Below, piece by piece: positions 26,374 to 35,568 of a stretch of DNA of 35,568 nt (position 1 is its first letter; each line of letters opens with the position of its first letter). Source of the DNA: Rhizobiaceae bacterium (lineage in GTDB: Bacteria > Pseudomonadota > Alphaproteobacteria > Rhizobiales > Rhizobiaceae). The stretch covers positions 1 through 35,568 of the forward strand of contig JARGOX010000034.1 in the NCBI GenBank assembly GCA_029233925.1, written 5' to 3'. Made by a program: the position numbers and the translations under genes. A model generated the notes under the pieces. That model was not told the origin of the DNA and did not search any database. It was given only the letters and a program-made list of their open reading frames with translations.

Positions 26374-26817
26374 TCAGATCGCGTCAGGCTTCCGGCGAAG
26401 GCGGACAACCACGTCAACATGGGCGATTTCCATGCCTTCGGGGGCCTGTGGCAGACCATGAACCGACAGGTCGCCCGTCGGTATGTCCATCACCTCATTG
26501 TCACCCTCAATAAAGAAATGGTGATGGTCCGATACGTTGGTATCAAAATAGGTCTTGGCAGATTCGACAGCCAGCACCCGCAACATGCCGGCATCGGTAA
26601 ACTGATGCAGCGTATTGTATACGGTGGCCAGAGAAACCGGCTCCCCTGCCGTAACGGCCTCTTCGTGCAATTCTTCAGCAGTCAGATGCCTGTCGCCCTT
26701 GGCAAACAACAGGCCGGCCAAGGCAATGCGCTGGCGCGTTGGACGCAACCCGGCTGATCGCAATTGATCTCCGGCAAAACGCGTTGGACAGGGCGTATGT
26801 TCTGATTTGCTGTACAT
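26374..26817 (-). CDS. irr: Iron response regulator Irr (Fur superfamily)
   Basis: A 147-residue winged-helix regulator that senses iron through haem in rhizobia and controls iron and haem genes. The DNA-binding part includes LRPTRQRIALAGLLFAKG and VSLATVYNTLHQF. The metal/haem region has the triple histidine of SDHHHFF. A Cys-Pro pair near residue 10 (HTPCPTR) resembles the core of a haem regulatory motif. I chose ATG 26817 over an in-frame TTG at 26826. Position next to fabA and the HHH motif favour Irr over Fur. A good promoter lies upstream, with its -10 inside a palindrome. Confidence 0.92.
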   Translation of the reverse strand: MYSKSEHTPCPTRFAGDQLRSAGLRPTRQRIALAGLLFAKGDRHLTAEELHEEAVTAGEPVSLATVYNTLHQFTDAGMLRVLAVESAKTYFDTNVSDHHHFFIEGDNEVMDIPTGDLSVHGLPQAPEGMEIAHVDVVVRLRRKPDAI

Positions 26818-26860
26818 AGGCTTCAACTTGACTGATACCGGTTAATGGGCAATTGGGAGT

Positions 26861-26889
26861 TATATAACTTTTGATGGCCCATCTTTCAA
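26861..26889 (-). promoter_or_regulatory. irr promoter with palindromic -10
   Basis: On the minus strand TTGAAA (26889-26884), a 17-base spacer and TATATA (26866-26861) form a good sigma70-type promoter. It predicts a start near 26854, about 37 bases before irr. The -10 lies within a perfect 12-base palindrome AGTTATATAACT (26858-26869), a candidate operator. Confidence 0.65.
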
Positions 26890-26905
26890 TAGTGGAGTTT
26901 GTTTG

Positions 26906-26921
26906 TCCATTTTAAAATGGA
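26906..26921. promoter_or_regulatory. Perfect 16-base palindrome between irr and fabA
   Basis: TCCATTTTAAAATGGA is its own reverse complement. It lies just upstream of the irr -35 box and about 160 bases before fabA, so a bound protein could affect either. Which regulator binds is unknown. Confidence 0.5.
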
Positions 26922-27080
26922 GATGCATATTCCCTATTCGCAATTCCATCAAATATGTTTGAAAAACTCATTTGATCCCCATATTGGAGATCAAGAGCTT
27001 TTCGCCAGCAAACAAGCTGTGTTAGGGTTACATGGCAAAGGCGCGGGCATGCGCCTCGTTATCGGGAGTTTATTTTTTAC

Positions 27081-27596
27081 ATGAATACCAGGCAGTCCAG
27101 CTTCAACTATGAAGAGATATTGAACTGTGGCCGCGGCAAAATGTTTGGCCCCGGCAATGCGCAGCTCCCATTACCACCCATGCTGATGTTCCACCGGATA
27201 ACAGATATATCTGCAACCGGCGGAGAATACGGCAAAGGGTATATCCGCGCCGAATTCGATGTGACCCCCGATTTGTGGTTCTTTGCATGCCATTTCGAGG
27301 GCGATCCGGTAATGCCTGGTTGCCTGGGCCTTGATGCCCTTTGGCAGATGACAGGGTTTTTTCTCGGCTGGCTTGGCGAAGAAGGCAAGGGGCGAGCGAT
27401 CTCCGTTGGCGAAGTGAAGCTGACAGGAATGATTACGCCAGAGACAAAACTTGTAGAGTTCGGCGTCGATTACAAACGTGTATTAAGCGGACGGCTCGTG
27501 CTTGGCACTGGCGATGGCTGGGCCAAGGCTGATGGCGAATCAGCCTATAAGGCGAAGGACCTGCGGGTCGGCCTGTTCAAAGAAAAAGCAGAATAA
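27081..27596 (+). CDS. fabA: 3-hydroxydecanoyl-[ACP] dehydratase/isomerase
   Basis: A 171-residue enzyme that dehydrates 3-hydroxydecanoyl-ACP and isomerises trans-2 to cis-3-decenoyl-ACP. That is the branch point to unsaturated fatty acids. The catalytic His71 and Asp85 are in [21 protein letters not shown]. Length is typical. It is first in the fabA-fabB-fabI run. A GGGAG lies 12 bases before the ATG, a rather long spacing. A small hairpin (GGCGC/GCGCC, 27040-27055) lies in the leader. Confidence 0.97.
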   Translation: MNTRQSSFNYEEILNCGRGKMFGPGNAQLPLPPMLMFHRITDISATGGEYGKGYIRAEFDVTPDLWFFACHFEGDPVMPGCLGLDALWQMTGFFLGWLGEEGKGRAISVGEVKLTGMITPETKLVEFGVDYKRVLSGRLVLGTGDGWAKADGESAYKAKDLRVGLFKEKAE

Positions 27597-27665
27597 ACGC
27601 GAACGCATGGGCGCCTCGCGCCGGCCAGAACTCAAAAACCGCAGTTCCTGTGGAAAGGATACCGT

Positions 27666-28889
27666 ATGAAACGTGTTGTAGTCACCGGAATGGGGATCGT
27701 ATCCTCCATTGGCAATAATGTTGAGGAAGTTACTCTTTCCCTGCGCGAAGCCAAATCCGGCATTACGTTTTCCGAGGAATTTGCCGAACACGGCTTCCGC
27801 TGTCAGGTCTGGGGTGCGCCGACACTTGATCCGACAGACTTGGTGGAACGCCGTGCAATGCGTTTCCTGAGCAAGGGCGGCGCATGGAATCATGTTGCCA
27901 TGCAACAGGCCATTGCCGATTCCGGCCTCGAAGAAAACGAAGTGTCACACGAACGCACGGGCATCGTCATGGGATCGGGCGGCCCGTCCACACGCACGAT
28001 CGTCGATGCGGCGGACATTACCCGGGAAAAGGGCAGTCCCAAGCGTATCGGGCCGTTTGCTGTTCCCAAGGCCATGTCTTCCACGGCATCGGCAACGCTT
28101 GCCACCTGGTTCAAGATCCACGGCGTCAATTATTCGATTTCGTCTGCCTGCTCCACATCGGCCCATTGCATCGGCAATGCCTATGAGCTCATTCAGATGG
28201 GCAAACAGAGCGTTGTTTTTGCCGGCGGCCACGAGGATCTCGACTGGACCATGTCCAACCTGTTTGACGCCATGGGAGCGATGTCTTCAAAATACAACGA
28301 AAGCTCACCAACCACGGCATCACGAGCCTATGACGCCGAGCGCGATGGCTTTGTCATTGCAGGCGGTGCAGGCGTTCTGGTTCTGGAAGAACTGGAACAC
28401 GCAAAGGCGCGCGGCGCGAAAATCTACGGCGAGGTTGTCGGTTATGGCGCCACATCGGATGGCTATGACATGGTGGCACCGTCCGGTGAAGGCGCGGTCC
28501 GCTGCATGCGGATGGCTCTCTCCACTGTCGAAGGCACGGTTGACTACATCAACACGCATGGAACATCGACACCCGTTGGCGACAGCCGGGAAATCGGCGC
28601 CATCCGTGAGGTGTTCGGTGACACGATACCGCATGTTGCATCGACAAAGAGCCTGACGGGCCATTCGCTGGGCGCGACCGGCGTTCAGGAATCAATCTAT
28701 TCGCTGCTGATGATGAAAGAGGGCTTCATCGCCGAGAGTGCTCATATCGGGACCCTTGATCCTGAATTTGATGGCGTTCCGATCGTGCGCAAGCGCATAG
28801 ACAATGCAAAAGTCGATACCGCTCTGTCGAATTCCTTTGGATTCGGTGGCACCAATGCAACCTTGGTATTCCAGCGTTTTGAGGGATAG
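27666..28889 (+). CDS. fabB: 3-oxoacyl-[ACP] synthase I
   Basis: A 407-residue condensing enzyme that elongates the cis-3-decenoyl-ACP made by FabA. The catalytic triad is Cys162 ([11 protein letters not shown]), His298 ([11 protein letters not shown]) and His333 ([11 protein letters not shown]). AAAGGA precedes the ATG. It follows fabA by 69 bases and precedes fabI by nine, so the three form one operon for unsaturated fatty acid synthesis. Confidence 0.97.
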   Translation: MKRVVVTGMGIVSSIGNNVEEVTLSLREAKSGITFSEEFAEHGFRCQVWGAPTLDPTDLVERRAMRFLSKGGAWNHVAMQQAIADSGLEENEVSHERTGIVMGSGGPSTRTIVDAADITREKGSPKRIGPFAVPKAMSSTASATLATWFKIHGVNYSISSACSTSAHCIGNAYELIQMGKQSVVFAGGHEDLDWTMSNLFDAMGAMSSKYNESSPTTASRAYDAERDGFVIAGGAGVLVLEELEHAKARGAKIYGEVVGYGATSDGYDMVAPSGEGAVRCMRMALSTVEGTVDYINTHGTSTPVGDSREIGAIREVFGDTIPHVASTKSLTGHSLGATGVQESIYSLLMMKEGFIAESAHIGTLDPEFDGVPIVRKRIDNAKVDTALSNSFGFGGTNATLVFQRFEG

Positions 28890-28898
28890 GCAGTTACA

Positions 28899-29714
28899 AT
28901 GAGTGGATTGATGAAGGGGAAACGCGGCCTGATCATGGGGGTTGCCAACGATCACTCGATTGCCTGGGGAATCGCCAAGGCTCTGTATGATCAGGGCGCA
29001 GAACTGGCATTTACCTATCAGGGCGAAGGTTTCGGCAAGCGGGTTCGCCCCCTGGCCGAACAGCTTGGTTCCGATATTGTCCTCCCCTGTGACGTCGAAG
29101 ACATTGAAACAGTGGATGCGGCTTTTGATGTGCTGGCAGAAAAGTGGGGCACCCTCGATTTTGTGGTCCATGCCATCGGCTTTTCGGACCGCAATGAATT
29201 GCAGGGCCTTTATGCGGACACGAGCCGCGCCAATTTTTCACGTACAATGGTCATCTCCTGCTTTTCCTTTACCGAGGTTGCCAAACGTGCTGCCGCCTTG
29301 ATGACTGATGGCGGATCAATGATCACCCTGACCTATGCAGGCTCCACACGGGTCATGCCGAACTACAATGTCATGGGCATTGCCAAGGCCGCGCTGGAGG
29401 CCAGTGTGCGCTATCTGGCGGCCGACTACGGGCCACGCGACATTCGCGTCAACGCGATCTCGGCCGGACCGGTCAGGACCCTGGCGGGCGCAGGCGTCAA
29501 GGATGCCCGTGAAATGTACAATTACCAGCAGAAAAACTCCCCGCTCCGGCGCAATGTCACCATCGAAGATGTCGGCGGATCCGCACTCTATCTCCTGTCA
29601 AACCTGTCGCGTGGCGTTACAGGCGAAGTGCATTTCGTCGATTCGGGCTATCACGTCACCTCAATGCCGGTGCTGGAAGAATTGAAGCCCAACGGCAACG
29701 GATCCAAGGGATAA
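28899..29714 (+). CDS. fabI: Enoyl-[ACP] reductase [NADH]
   Basis: A 271-residue short-chain dehydrogenase-type reductase completing the fatty acid elongation cycle. The nucleotide-binding region is MGVANDHSIAWGIA. The catalytic Tyr146, Tyr156 and Lys163 lie in the stretch from TLTYAG to YNVMGIAKA. It is the last gene of the operon, with a strong terminator 50 bases after its stop. Confidence 0.96.
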   Translation: MSGLMKGKRGLIMGVANDHSIAWGIAKALYDQGAELAFTYQGEGFGKRVRPLAEQLGSDIVLPCDVEDIETVDAAFDVLAEKWGTLDFVVHAIGFSDRNELQGLYADTSRANFSRTMVISCFSFTEVAKRAAALMTDGGSMITLTYAGSTRVMPNYNVMGIAKAALEASVRYLAADYGPRDIRVNAISAGPVRTLAGAGVKDAREMYNYQQKNSPLRRNVTIEDVGGSALYLLSNLSRGVTGEVHFVDSGYHVTSMPVLEELKPNGNGSKG

Positions 29715-29765
29715 CAGAACGGCTCAGTCCGATGATGCCGTGGCAGAAATTGCTATGCTGAAAAC

Positions 29766-29798
29766 AAAAAACCCGCCGTCCTTGGACAGCGGGTTTTT
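29766..29798. terminator. Bidirectional intrinsic terminator between fabI and pnp
   Basis: ACCCGCCGTC and GACAGCGGGT pair around a short CTTG loop with one internal mismatch. An A-run lies on the left and a T-run on the right, so the hairpin has a U-tract in both directions. It would end the fabA-fabB-fabI transcript and the convergent pnp transcript. Confidence 0.9.
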
Positions 29799-29819
29799 CT
29801 TTGTTCAATGAGGCTTGTC

Positions 29820-31946
29820 TTATTCAGCGTCGTCGCGCGGAATTTCCTTGCCGGTTTCCTGATCGACGATCTTCATCGAAAGGCGAACCTTGCCGCGGTC
29901 ATCGAAGCCAAGCAGCTTGACCCAGACCTTCTGGCCTTCCTTGACGACATCGGATGTCTTGGCAACACGTTCAGCAGCGAGCTGAGAAATGTGGACCAGG
30001 CCATCACGCGGGCCGAAGAAGTTCACGAATGCGCCAAAGTCAGCGACCTTGACAACCGTACCTTCATAAATGACGCCAACTTCCGGCTCAGCCACAATCG
30101 AATGAACCCACTTCTTGGCAGCTTCGATTTCCTTGGCCGAAGCAGAGGCGAATTTGATCGTGCCATCATCATCGATATTGATTTTGGCGCCGGTTTTTTC
30201 AACGATTTCACGAATGACCTTGCCGCCCGAACCAATCACATCACGGATCTTGTCGACCGGTATGTTCATGACTTCGATACGCGGTGCAAATTCACCCAGC
30301 TCTTCACGGCTTTCATTGAGCGCAGAGCTCATTTCACCGAGAATATAGAGACGGCCACCCTTGGCCTGCTCCAGGGCAATCTGCATGATTTCTTCCGTGA
30401 TACCAGTGATCTTGATATCCATCTGAAGGGAAGTGATACCATCCTGGGTACCGGCAACCTTGAAATCCATGTCACCGAGGTGATCTTCGTCACCAAGGAT
30501 GTCAGACAGAACGGCAAAGCGCTCGCCTTCCTTGATCAGACCCATTGCAATACCTGCAACCGGCTTGGCAAGCGGCACACCGGCATCCATCAGGGCGAGT
30601 GATGTTCCGCAAACGGTTGCCATGGATGACGAACCATTTGATTCCGTGATTTCAGAAACCACACGCAGGGTGTAGGGGAACTGATCACCGGAAGGCAACA
30701 TCGGGTGAATAGCGCGCCAGGCGAGCTTTCCGTGACCGATTTCGCGACGACCGGGTGAACCGACACGCCCTGCTTCACCAACCGAGTAAGGTGGGAAGTT
30801 GTAATGCAGCATGAATTTTTCTTTGTACATGCCGGTCAGGCTGTCGACGTATTGCTCGTCTTCACCGGTGCCCAGAGTGGCGACCACGATTGCCTGTGTT
30901 TCACCACGGGTAAACAGAGCCGAACCATGGGTTCGCGGCAGGATACCGACTTCAGCCGAAATCGCACGGACCGTTGACAAGTCACGTCCGTCAATGCGGC
31001 TTTTGGTGTCGAGAATGTTCCAGCGAACGATTTTGGCCTGCAAGGATTTGAAGACAGCTCCAACCTGCTCGGCGGTGTATTGCGGCGCTTCCTCACCTTC
31101 CGGCAAGAAATGGCCGACAACCTTTGCCTTGACCACATCAACGGCTGCATAGCGCTCAGCCTTGTCGATGTTCTTGTAGGCGTCGCGTAATTCGCTTTCA
31201 ACCAGCTTGAGCATGGCGTCTTCGAGGGCAGAATGATCTTCCTGTGTGAATTCGCGCGGTTCTTTCGCAGCGACTTCCGCCAGTTTGATGATTGCTTCAA
31301 TGACCGGCTGAAAACCCTGCTGACCAAAGACCACAGCGCCAAGCATGACGTCTTCGGCCAGTTCGGCAGCTTCCGATTCAACCATGAGGACGGCGTCCTG
31401 GGTTCCCGCAACAATGAGATCCAGTGTGGACTCGTCCATTTCATCAACATGCGGGTTCAGGATGTATTCGCCATTGATATAGCCAACGCGCGCGCCACCG
31501 ATCGGCCCCATGAAAGGAACACCGGAAAGGGTCAAGGCTGCGGAGGTTGCGATCATGGCCAGAACGTCCGGATTGTTTTCCAGATCGTGCTGCATCACAG
31601 TGATGATGACTTGCGTTTCGTTGCGATAGCCGTTGGGGAACAGCGGACGGATCGGTCGGTCAATAAGCCGGCAGACCAGTGTTTCGTTTTCGCTTGGACG
31701 ACCTTCGCGCTTGAAATACCCGCCGGGTATTTTACCTGCAGCGTAGGTTTTTTCCTGGTAGTTGACTGTCAGCGGGAAGAAATCCTGTCCCGGCTTGGCT
31801 TTCTTTGCCGATACAACCGTCGCCAGAACGACACTTTCGCCGTAAGTGGCAAGAACCGCACCGTCAGCCTGACGGGCAATTTTTCCGGTTTCCAGAATGA
31901 GCGGCCTTCCGCCCCATTCGATTTCGACCTTGTGATGATTGAACAT
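29820..31946 (-). CDS. pnp: Polyribonucleotide nucleotidyltransferase
   Basis: A 708-residue 3'-5' phosphorolytic exoribonuclease of the RNA degradosome. Two RNase PH-like domains (about 1-220 and 310-540) flank a helical domain. A KH domain ([20 protein letters not shown]) and an S1 domain ([20 protein letters not shown]) end the protein. Length and domain order are standard. AAGGA precedes ATG 31946. Upstream of the start are two small hairpins that could take part in the RNase III/PNPase self-regulation known from other bacteria. Confidence 0.97.
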   Translation of the reverse strand: MFNHHKVEIEWGGRPLILETGKIARQADGAVLATYGESVVLATVVSAKKAKPGQDFFPLTVNYQEKTYAAGKIPGGYFKREGRPSENETLVCRLIDRPIRPLFPNGYRNETQVIITVMQHDLENNPDVLAMIATSAALTLSGVPFMGPIGGARVGYINGEYILNPHVDEMDESTLDLIVAGTQDAVLMVESEAAELAEDVMLGAVVFGQQGFQPVIEAIIKLAEVAAKEPREFTQEDHSALEDAMLKLVESELRDAYKNIDKAERYAAVDVVKAKVVGHFLPEGEEAPQYTAEQVGAVFKSLQAKIVRWNILDTKSRIDGRDLSTVRAISAEVGILPRTHGSALFTRGETQAIVVATLGTGEDEQYVDSLTGMYKEKFMLHYNFPPYSVGEAGRVGSPGRREIGHGKLAWRAIHPMLPSGDQFPYTLRVVSEITESNGSSSMATVCGTSLALMDAGVPLAKPVAGIAMGLIKEGERFAVLSDILGDEDHLGDMDFKVAGTQDGITSLQMDIKITGITEEIMQIALEQAKGGRLYILGEMSSALNESREELGEFAPRIEVMNIPVDKIRDVIGSGGKVIREIVEKTGAKINIDDDGTIKFASASAKEIEAAKKWVHSIVAEPEVGVIYEGTVVKVADFGAFVNFFGPRDGLVHISQLAAERVAKTSDVVKEGQKVWVKLLGFDDRGKVRLSMKIVDQETGKEIPRDDAE

Positions 31947-32009
31947 ATCTTGTCCTTATTATGGATACAGCCTGAACCAATTCCATGCTGCACCTTTCGT
32001 TACTTTACA

Positions 32010-32089
32010 GGCCTGTTTTGCAGGCCGGATGAACCAAATCGTCACGGGCAAGACACCGGGTAGCTTGAAAAAGGCGTTTCTCAAACGCC
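32010..32089 (-). promoter_or_regulatory. Hairpins in the pnp leader
   Basis: Two perfect inverted repeats lie upstream of pnp: GGCGTTT-CTC-AAACGCC (32073-32089) and GGCCTG-TTTTG-CAGGCC (32010-32026). In E. coli a leader duplex is the RNase III target for pnp autoregulation. A similar role here is inference; both stems are shorter than that duplex. Confidence 0.4.
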
Positions 32090-32155
32090 ACAAGCAACCT
32101 GCAATCCTGCCCCGTGACCGTTCCATCGGAGGTTTTTACACCCCCGGAAACGAAA

Positions 32156-32184
32156 CCGGCGGAGTGCATGAAACACCCCGCCGG
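32156..32184 (-). terminator. Terminator-like hairpin after rpsO
   Basis: CCGGCGGAGTG and CACCCCGCCGG (plus strand) pair over 11 positions with one mismatch and a seven-base loop. On the minus strand TTTCGTTT follows, a modest U-tract. It lies seven bases past the rpsO stop and may attenuate read-through into pnp. Confidence 0.6.
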
Positions 32185-32190
32185 AGAAAC

Positions 32191-32460
32191 CTAGCGGCGA
32201 ATACCAAGACTCGCGATAAGCTTTTTGTACCGCTCTTCGTCCCTCTTCTTGACATAATCAAGAAGTGAACGACGGCTTGAAACCATCTTCAAAAGACCAC
32301 GACGGGAATGGTTATCCTTTTTGTGCTCTTTGAAATGTTCCGTAAGATTGGTGATGCGCTCTGTCAGAATGGCAACCTGAACCTCTGGAGATCCGGTATC
32401 GCCTTCCTGGGTGGCGTATTGTTTCATCACTTCCGCTTTGCGTTCAGCAGTAATCGACAT
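32191..32460 (-). CDS. rpsO: 30S ribosomal protein S15
   Basis: An 89-residue four-helix protein that binds the central domain of 16S r[23 protein letters not shown] and [19 protein letters not shown] are characteristic. AAAGGAAGG is an excellent ribosome site. It precedes pnp with 244 bases between, the usual rpsO-pnp order. Confidence 0.98.
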   Translation of the reverse strand: MSITAERKAEVMKQYATQEGDTGSPEVQVAILTERITNLTEHFKEHKKDNHSRRGLLKMVSSRRSLLDYVKKRDEERYKKLIASLGIRR

Positions 32461-32673
32461 CGTACCTTCCTTTCATTTTGGAGGGGTAAGTCGCCCGGGG
32501 CCGGGATGTCGTCCAGCCTGGGCCTGAATCTACGGCAATGATGTCCGTATTGCGCAGCATATAGTTTAGAAATGTGCAAATTGCCAGTGTTATTTCTGCA
32601 GCCCTGCCCCCAAGCCGCACCCGAATGACGCGAAATGGCCCGCAGGCCTTCACCCCATCATATCCGGTTGAAC

Positions 32674-33615
32674 CTATGAGGATCCACCGAATACACGCCG
32701 CGGACGAAACTCGCCCTGGGCTATTGCACCGATGGCGATAAGTCTGCCACCGGATGTCGCATAGGCCTCATCTGCCGGCAATGGCGCATCGCGACCACGC
32801 AGCAGGATGGGATTTCCCATCCTCAGGCGTTGCGCCTGCTGGTCGGAAACCGCCACATGCGGCAGCAGAGTCAAGGCTTCACCGGTATCAATGAGATAGG
32901 CATCCAGCGCGGCCAGACGTTCAGCATCGTCCTCGACGTCTTCCAGTTCAATCAGTTCAGCCAGTGTGACCATGTCCTCTTCATCAAAGGGCGCCACAAA
33001 TGTGCGTCGCAATTGGCTGATATGACCGTAGCACTGAAGATCGCGCCCCATGTCACGCGCCAGTGAGCGCACATAGGTTCCCTTGCCGCATTCAACCTCG
33101 AATACCGCTCTGTCCGCGTCCGGGCAGGCAACAAGATCAAGTCGGTGAATTTCCACTTCACGCGACGGAATATCCATGACCTCGCCGCTGCGCGCCAGAT
33201 CATAGGCGCGATTGCCGTCGATCTTGATGGCGGAAAACTGTGGCGGAACCTGTTCTATGATGCCTGTATATTTGGCCAGCAGAGATCTGATATCGTCTTC
33301 GCGAGGACGGATGTCGCTGCTTTGACTGGCTGTGCCTTCAAGATCATCTGTGGTGCGTTCTTCGCCCCATGTCACGGTAAACTGATAGACCTTGCGACCG
33401 TCCATGACATAGGGGACCGTCTTGGTGGCGTCACCCAGGGCGATCGGCAGCATGCCGGACGCGAGCGGATCCAGAGTGCCCGCATGGCCCGCCTTCTGAG
33501 CCTTGAACAACCAACGTATTTTTGACACCGCTTCCGTCGATCCAAAATCAACAGGCTTGTCCAAAATGAGCCATCCGGAAACCGGCCGCCCCTTGTTCTT
33601 GCCGCGACGCGCCAT
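32674..33615 (-). CDS. truB: tRNA pseudouridine(55) synthase
   Basis: A 313-residue enzyme making the universal pseudouridine in the T loop. The catalytic Asp49 lies in [16 protein letters not shown], and a PUA-like C-terminal domain follows. Its ATG overlaps the rbfA stop by one base (TGATG at 33617-33613), so the pair is translationally coupled. 213 bases without a gene separate it from rpsO. Confidence 0.96.
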   Translation of the reverse strand: MARRGKNKGRPVSGWLILDKPVDFGSTEAVSKIRWLFKAQKAGHAGTLDPLASGMLPIALGDATKTVPYVMDGRKVYQFTVTWGEERTTDDLEGTASQSSDIRPREDDIRSLLAKYTGIIEQVPPQFSAIKIDGNRAYDLARSGEVMDIPSREVEIHRLDLVACPDADRAVFEVECGKGTYVRSLARDMGRDLQCYGHISQLRRTFVAPFDEEDMVTLAELIELEDVEDDAERLAALDAYLIDTGEALTLLPHVAVSDQQAQRLRMGNPILLRGRDAPLPADEAYATSGGRLIAIGAIAQGEFRPRRVFGGSS

Positions 33616-34025
33616 CAGTCCTGCTCACCTTCAGTGTCTCGCTCAATATCCTTCACCACCTGCGGAGAACGCAGCAGGGTGTCAATTTTCTGGTAATTGT
33701 CAAAACTCGTATCATCACGAAAGCGTAATTCCGGCATGAACTTCATCTGACGCAAGGCCGGCGTTACCAGTTTGCGAATATAGCGCGCATTCTTGTTCAG
33801 CGCTGCGACAACCGTTGCGTGATCAACCTGGCCCAGCGGCGTGATATAGGCCGTTGCGATTTTCAGGTCAGAAGACATGCCGACCTCTGAAATGACGATC
33901 ACATTTTTTTCAATCAGCGGATCCATCACCTCGCCGCGCTGCAGAACAGTCGTGATGGCGGCGCGCACCTGTTCACCGACACGCAACTGGCGTTGCGAGG
34001 GACCGGAAGAGGAAAAGCGGGACAT
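33615..34025 (-). CDS. rbfA: 30S ribosome-binding factor A
   Basis: A 136-residue KH-fold protein that helps mature the 5' end region of 16S rRNA. It has an N-terminal [14 protein letters not shown] helix, a central [18 protein letters not shown] strand region and an [11 protein letters not shown] segment near the end. The position between infB and truB is canonical. AAAGG lies about nine bases before the ATG. Confidence 0.95.
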   Translation of the reverse strand: MSRFSSSGPSQRQLRVGEQVRAAITTVLQRGEVMDPLIEKNVIVISEVGMSSDLKIATAYITPLGQVDHATVVAALNKNARYIRKLVTPALRQMKFMPELRFRDDTSFDNYQKIDTLLRSPQVVKDIERDTEGEQD

Positions 34026-34153
34026 GGGAGATTACCTTTCAAACATGAGAGCGCCAGCGGAAAAAGCGAGGGTCTTCCTGCAACGCTCCAGTGACGGAAT
34101 CGAACCGCACCAGACGAATACACCAGAACACATCATCCATTGGTGGAATTAGC

Positions 34154-34168
34154 GATATGTTCCATATC
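34154..34168. repeat. Inverted repeat in infB-rbfA gap
   Basis: GATATG-TTC-CATATC is a perfect 6+3+6 inverted repeat about 130 bases upstream of rbfA. It could be an operator or part of a promoter, but no clear -35/-10 pair is attached to it. The rest of the 289-base gap shows only the terminator-like hairpin. Confidence 0.35.
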
Positions 34169-34262
34169 TTTGTTGTTGGCTCTGCTTATCGAAAACCGTT
34201 TCACAATTTTCCACAAGAGCACCAGCCGAACAGAATTGGATTGCCTGGACATCGGCATGAAA

Positions 34263-34290
34263 TCGGGCACCGTTGGTATACGGTGCCCGA
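34263..34290 (-). terminator. Terminator-like hairpin after infB
   Basis: TCGGGCACCG and CGGTGCCCGA are perfect 10-base arms with an eight-base loop, 25 bases past the infB stop. Only three T residues follow on the minus strand, so termination may be partial. It separates infB from rbfA-truB. Confidence 0.6.
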
Positions 34291-34314
34291 CTGATAGGAA
34301 TGCAGGTGGCGCCC

Positions 34315-35568
34315 TTACAGGCTGCGCGTCACGTGTTCCACACGGAAACACTCGATCACATCACCGGCGCGAATGTCTTCGTAGTTCTCAAAGGCCATAC
34401 CACATTCCTGGCCGGCATTGACTTCGCCAACTTCATCCTTGAAGCGCTTGAGTGTCTTCAGGCTGCCTTCATGAATGACGACGCTGTCGCGAATGAGGCG
34501 AACACCGGCGCCGCGCTCAACTTTGCCTTCTGTGACCCGGCAACCGGCAACCCTGCCGACTTTGGTGATGTTGAAGACTTCGAGAATTTCAGCGTTACCA
34601 AGGAATGTCTCGCGACGTTCCGGCGACAGCATGCCTGACATCGCCGCTTTCACATCATCAACCAGATCATAGATGATGTTGTAATAGCGGATCTCTATGC
34701 CAGCGGCTTGCGCGGCGTCACGTGCCTGATTGTTGGCGCGAACATTAAAGCCGATAATCGCCGCCTCGGATGCTTCTGCCAGGGAAATATCCGATTCGGT
34801 AATTCCGCCGGCGCCTGAATGAACGATGCGTGCACGCACTTCATCCGTTCCAAGCTTATCCAGTGCGCCGCTGATGGCTTCAATGGAGCCTTGAACATCA
34901 CCCTTGATGACAAGCGGGAATTCCTTGACACCGGAAACCTGCAACTGCGTCATCATCTGCTCAAGAGAACCACGCGTACCGGCCTGTCTTGCGACCGCCT
35001 TGTCGCGGGCCAGACGCTGACGATATTCAGCAATTTCGCGGGCGCGCGATTCATTGTCGACGACTGCCAGCCTGTCACCGGCCTGCGGTGTTCCCTGCAA
35101 GCCAAGAACCTCTACAGGCGTTGCCGGTCCAGCTTCCTTGACCTGTTCGCCATGGTCATCGACCAGTGCGCGGACGCGTCCCCATTCCTTGCCGGCCACG
35201 ATAATGTCGCCGATTTTAAGCGTTCCGGCCTCAATAAGCACGGTTGCTACAGAACCACGACCACGATCAAGTTCCGCTTCAATGACGGAACCCTCAGCCG
35301 TTCTGTCCGGATTGGCCTTCAGATCAAGGATTTCCGACTGAAGCAGAATCGCTTCGAGCAATTTGTCGAGATTGGTTCCCTTGGTGGCTGAAACCTCTAC
35401 GTCAAGGATTTCGCCACCCATGGATTCGACAAAGACATCATGCTGCAGCAGTTCCGTGCGCACTTTGTTGACGTCAGCTTCCGGTTTGTCGATCTTGTTG
35501 ATCGCAACAATGATCGGCACGCCGGCTGCCTTGGCGTGATTGATCGATTCAATCGTCTGCGGCATGAC
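34315..35568 (-). CDS. infB: Translation initiation factor IF-2, C-terminal part (start beyond window)
   Basis: The visible 417 codons run from [18 protein letters not shown], just after the G3 region of the GTPase, through G4 NKID to the stop. The beta-barrel and C-terminal fMet-tRNA-binding domains are present ([18 protein letters not shown] and [19 protein letters not shown]). IF-2 brings initiator tRNA to the 30S subunit. The gene is intact as far as seen and heads the rbfA-truB cluster. Confidence 0.96.
   Translation of the reverse strand, partial: VMPQTIESINHAKAAGVPIIVAINKIDKPEADVNKVRTELLQHDVFVESMGGEILDVEVSATKGTNLDKLLEAILLQSEILDLKANPDRTAEGSVIEAELDRGRGSVATVLIEAGTLKIGDIIVAGKEWGRVRALVDDHGEQVKEAGPATPVEVLGLQGTPQAGDRLAVVDNESRAREIAEYRQRLARDKAVARQAGTRGSLEQMMTQLQVSGVKEFPLVIKGDVQGSIEAISGALDKLGTDEVRARIVHSGAGGITESDISLAEASEAAIIGFNVRANNQARDAAQAAGIEIRYYNIIYDLVDDVKAAMSGMLSPERRETFLGNAEILEVFNITKVGRVAGCRVTEGKVERGAGVRLIRDSVVIHEGSLKTLKRFKDEVGEVNAGQECGMAFENYEDIRAGDVIECFRVEHVTRSL

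Noticed and set aside
29808-30602. 264-codon frame antisense to pnp
   Set aside because: The pnp KH and S1 domains are encoded opposite; this is a shadow.

Overview
The window is a stretch of an alphaproteobacterial chromosome, most likely Hyphomicrobiales (Rhizobiales). The grounds are the phosphatidylcholine synthase, an Irr-type Fur regulator next to fabA-fabB-fabI, the rpmH-rnpA-yidC-engB cluster, the dapD/dapE-truA-fmt-def cluster and the infB-rbfA-truB-rpsO-pnp cluster. I do not assign a genus.

Region 1 (1 to about 5,056) is the right end of an integrated genomic island and is visibly more AT-rich than the rest. It carries a minus-strand pair, a AAA+ ATPase followed by a subtilisin-like protease cut by the left edge. 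This is the arrangement of the IetAS anti-phage system. Divergent to it is an unrecognised 307-residue protein with a PD-(D/E)XK-nuclease-like pattern. Then come a small acidic protein and a large serine recombinase, translationally coupled. The recombinase gene ends inside the antisense strand of an intact tRNA-Arg(ACG) gene, the presumed attachment site. The other island end is outside the window.

Region 2 (5,440-9,341, minus strand) is a three-gene operon: TVP38/TMEM64 membrane protein, mercuric-reductase-like flavoprotein, and a sensor histidine kinase with no adjacent response regulator.

Region 3 (9,795-17,968) begins with a clear sigma70-type promoter and rpmH-rnpA-yidC-engB (ribosomal protein L34, RNase P protein, membrane insertase, ribosome-assembly GTPase), followed by pcs, a Tat-exported MsrB (minus), argB, an EamA-type transporter (minus), a HAD nucleotidase, and a copper-chaperone gene (minus) preceded by a DUF2946-like gene.

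Region 4 (18,496-25,001) holds a LOG-family protein (minus), the plus-strand run dapD - DUF805 - dapE - membrane protein (lysine/diaminopimelate synthesis), and the minus-strand run def - fmt - truA (N-formyl metabolism and tRNA pseudouridine).

Region 5 (25,094-29,714) has rmuC, the iron regulator irr (minus) and, divergent to irr, fabA-fabB-fabI for unsaturated fatty acid synthesis. The irr/fabA gap carries a good irr promoter and two perfect palindromes.

Region 6 (29,766-35,568) is the minus-strand infB (5' part off the edge) - rbfA - truB - rpsO - pnp cluster for translation initiation, ribosome maturation and RNA decay, with terminator-like hairpins between several genes. The most unusual material is in the island (region 1).
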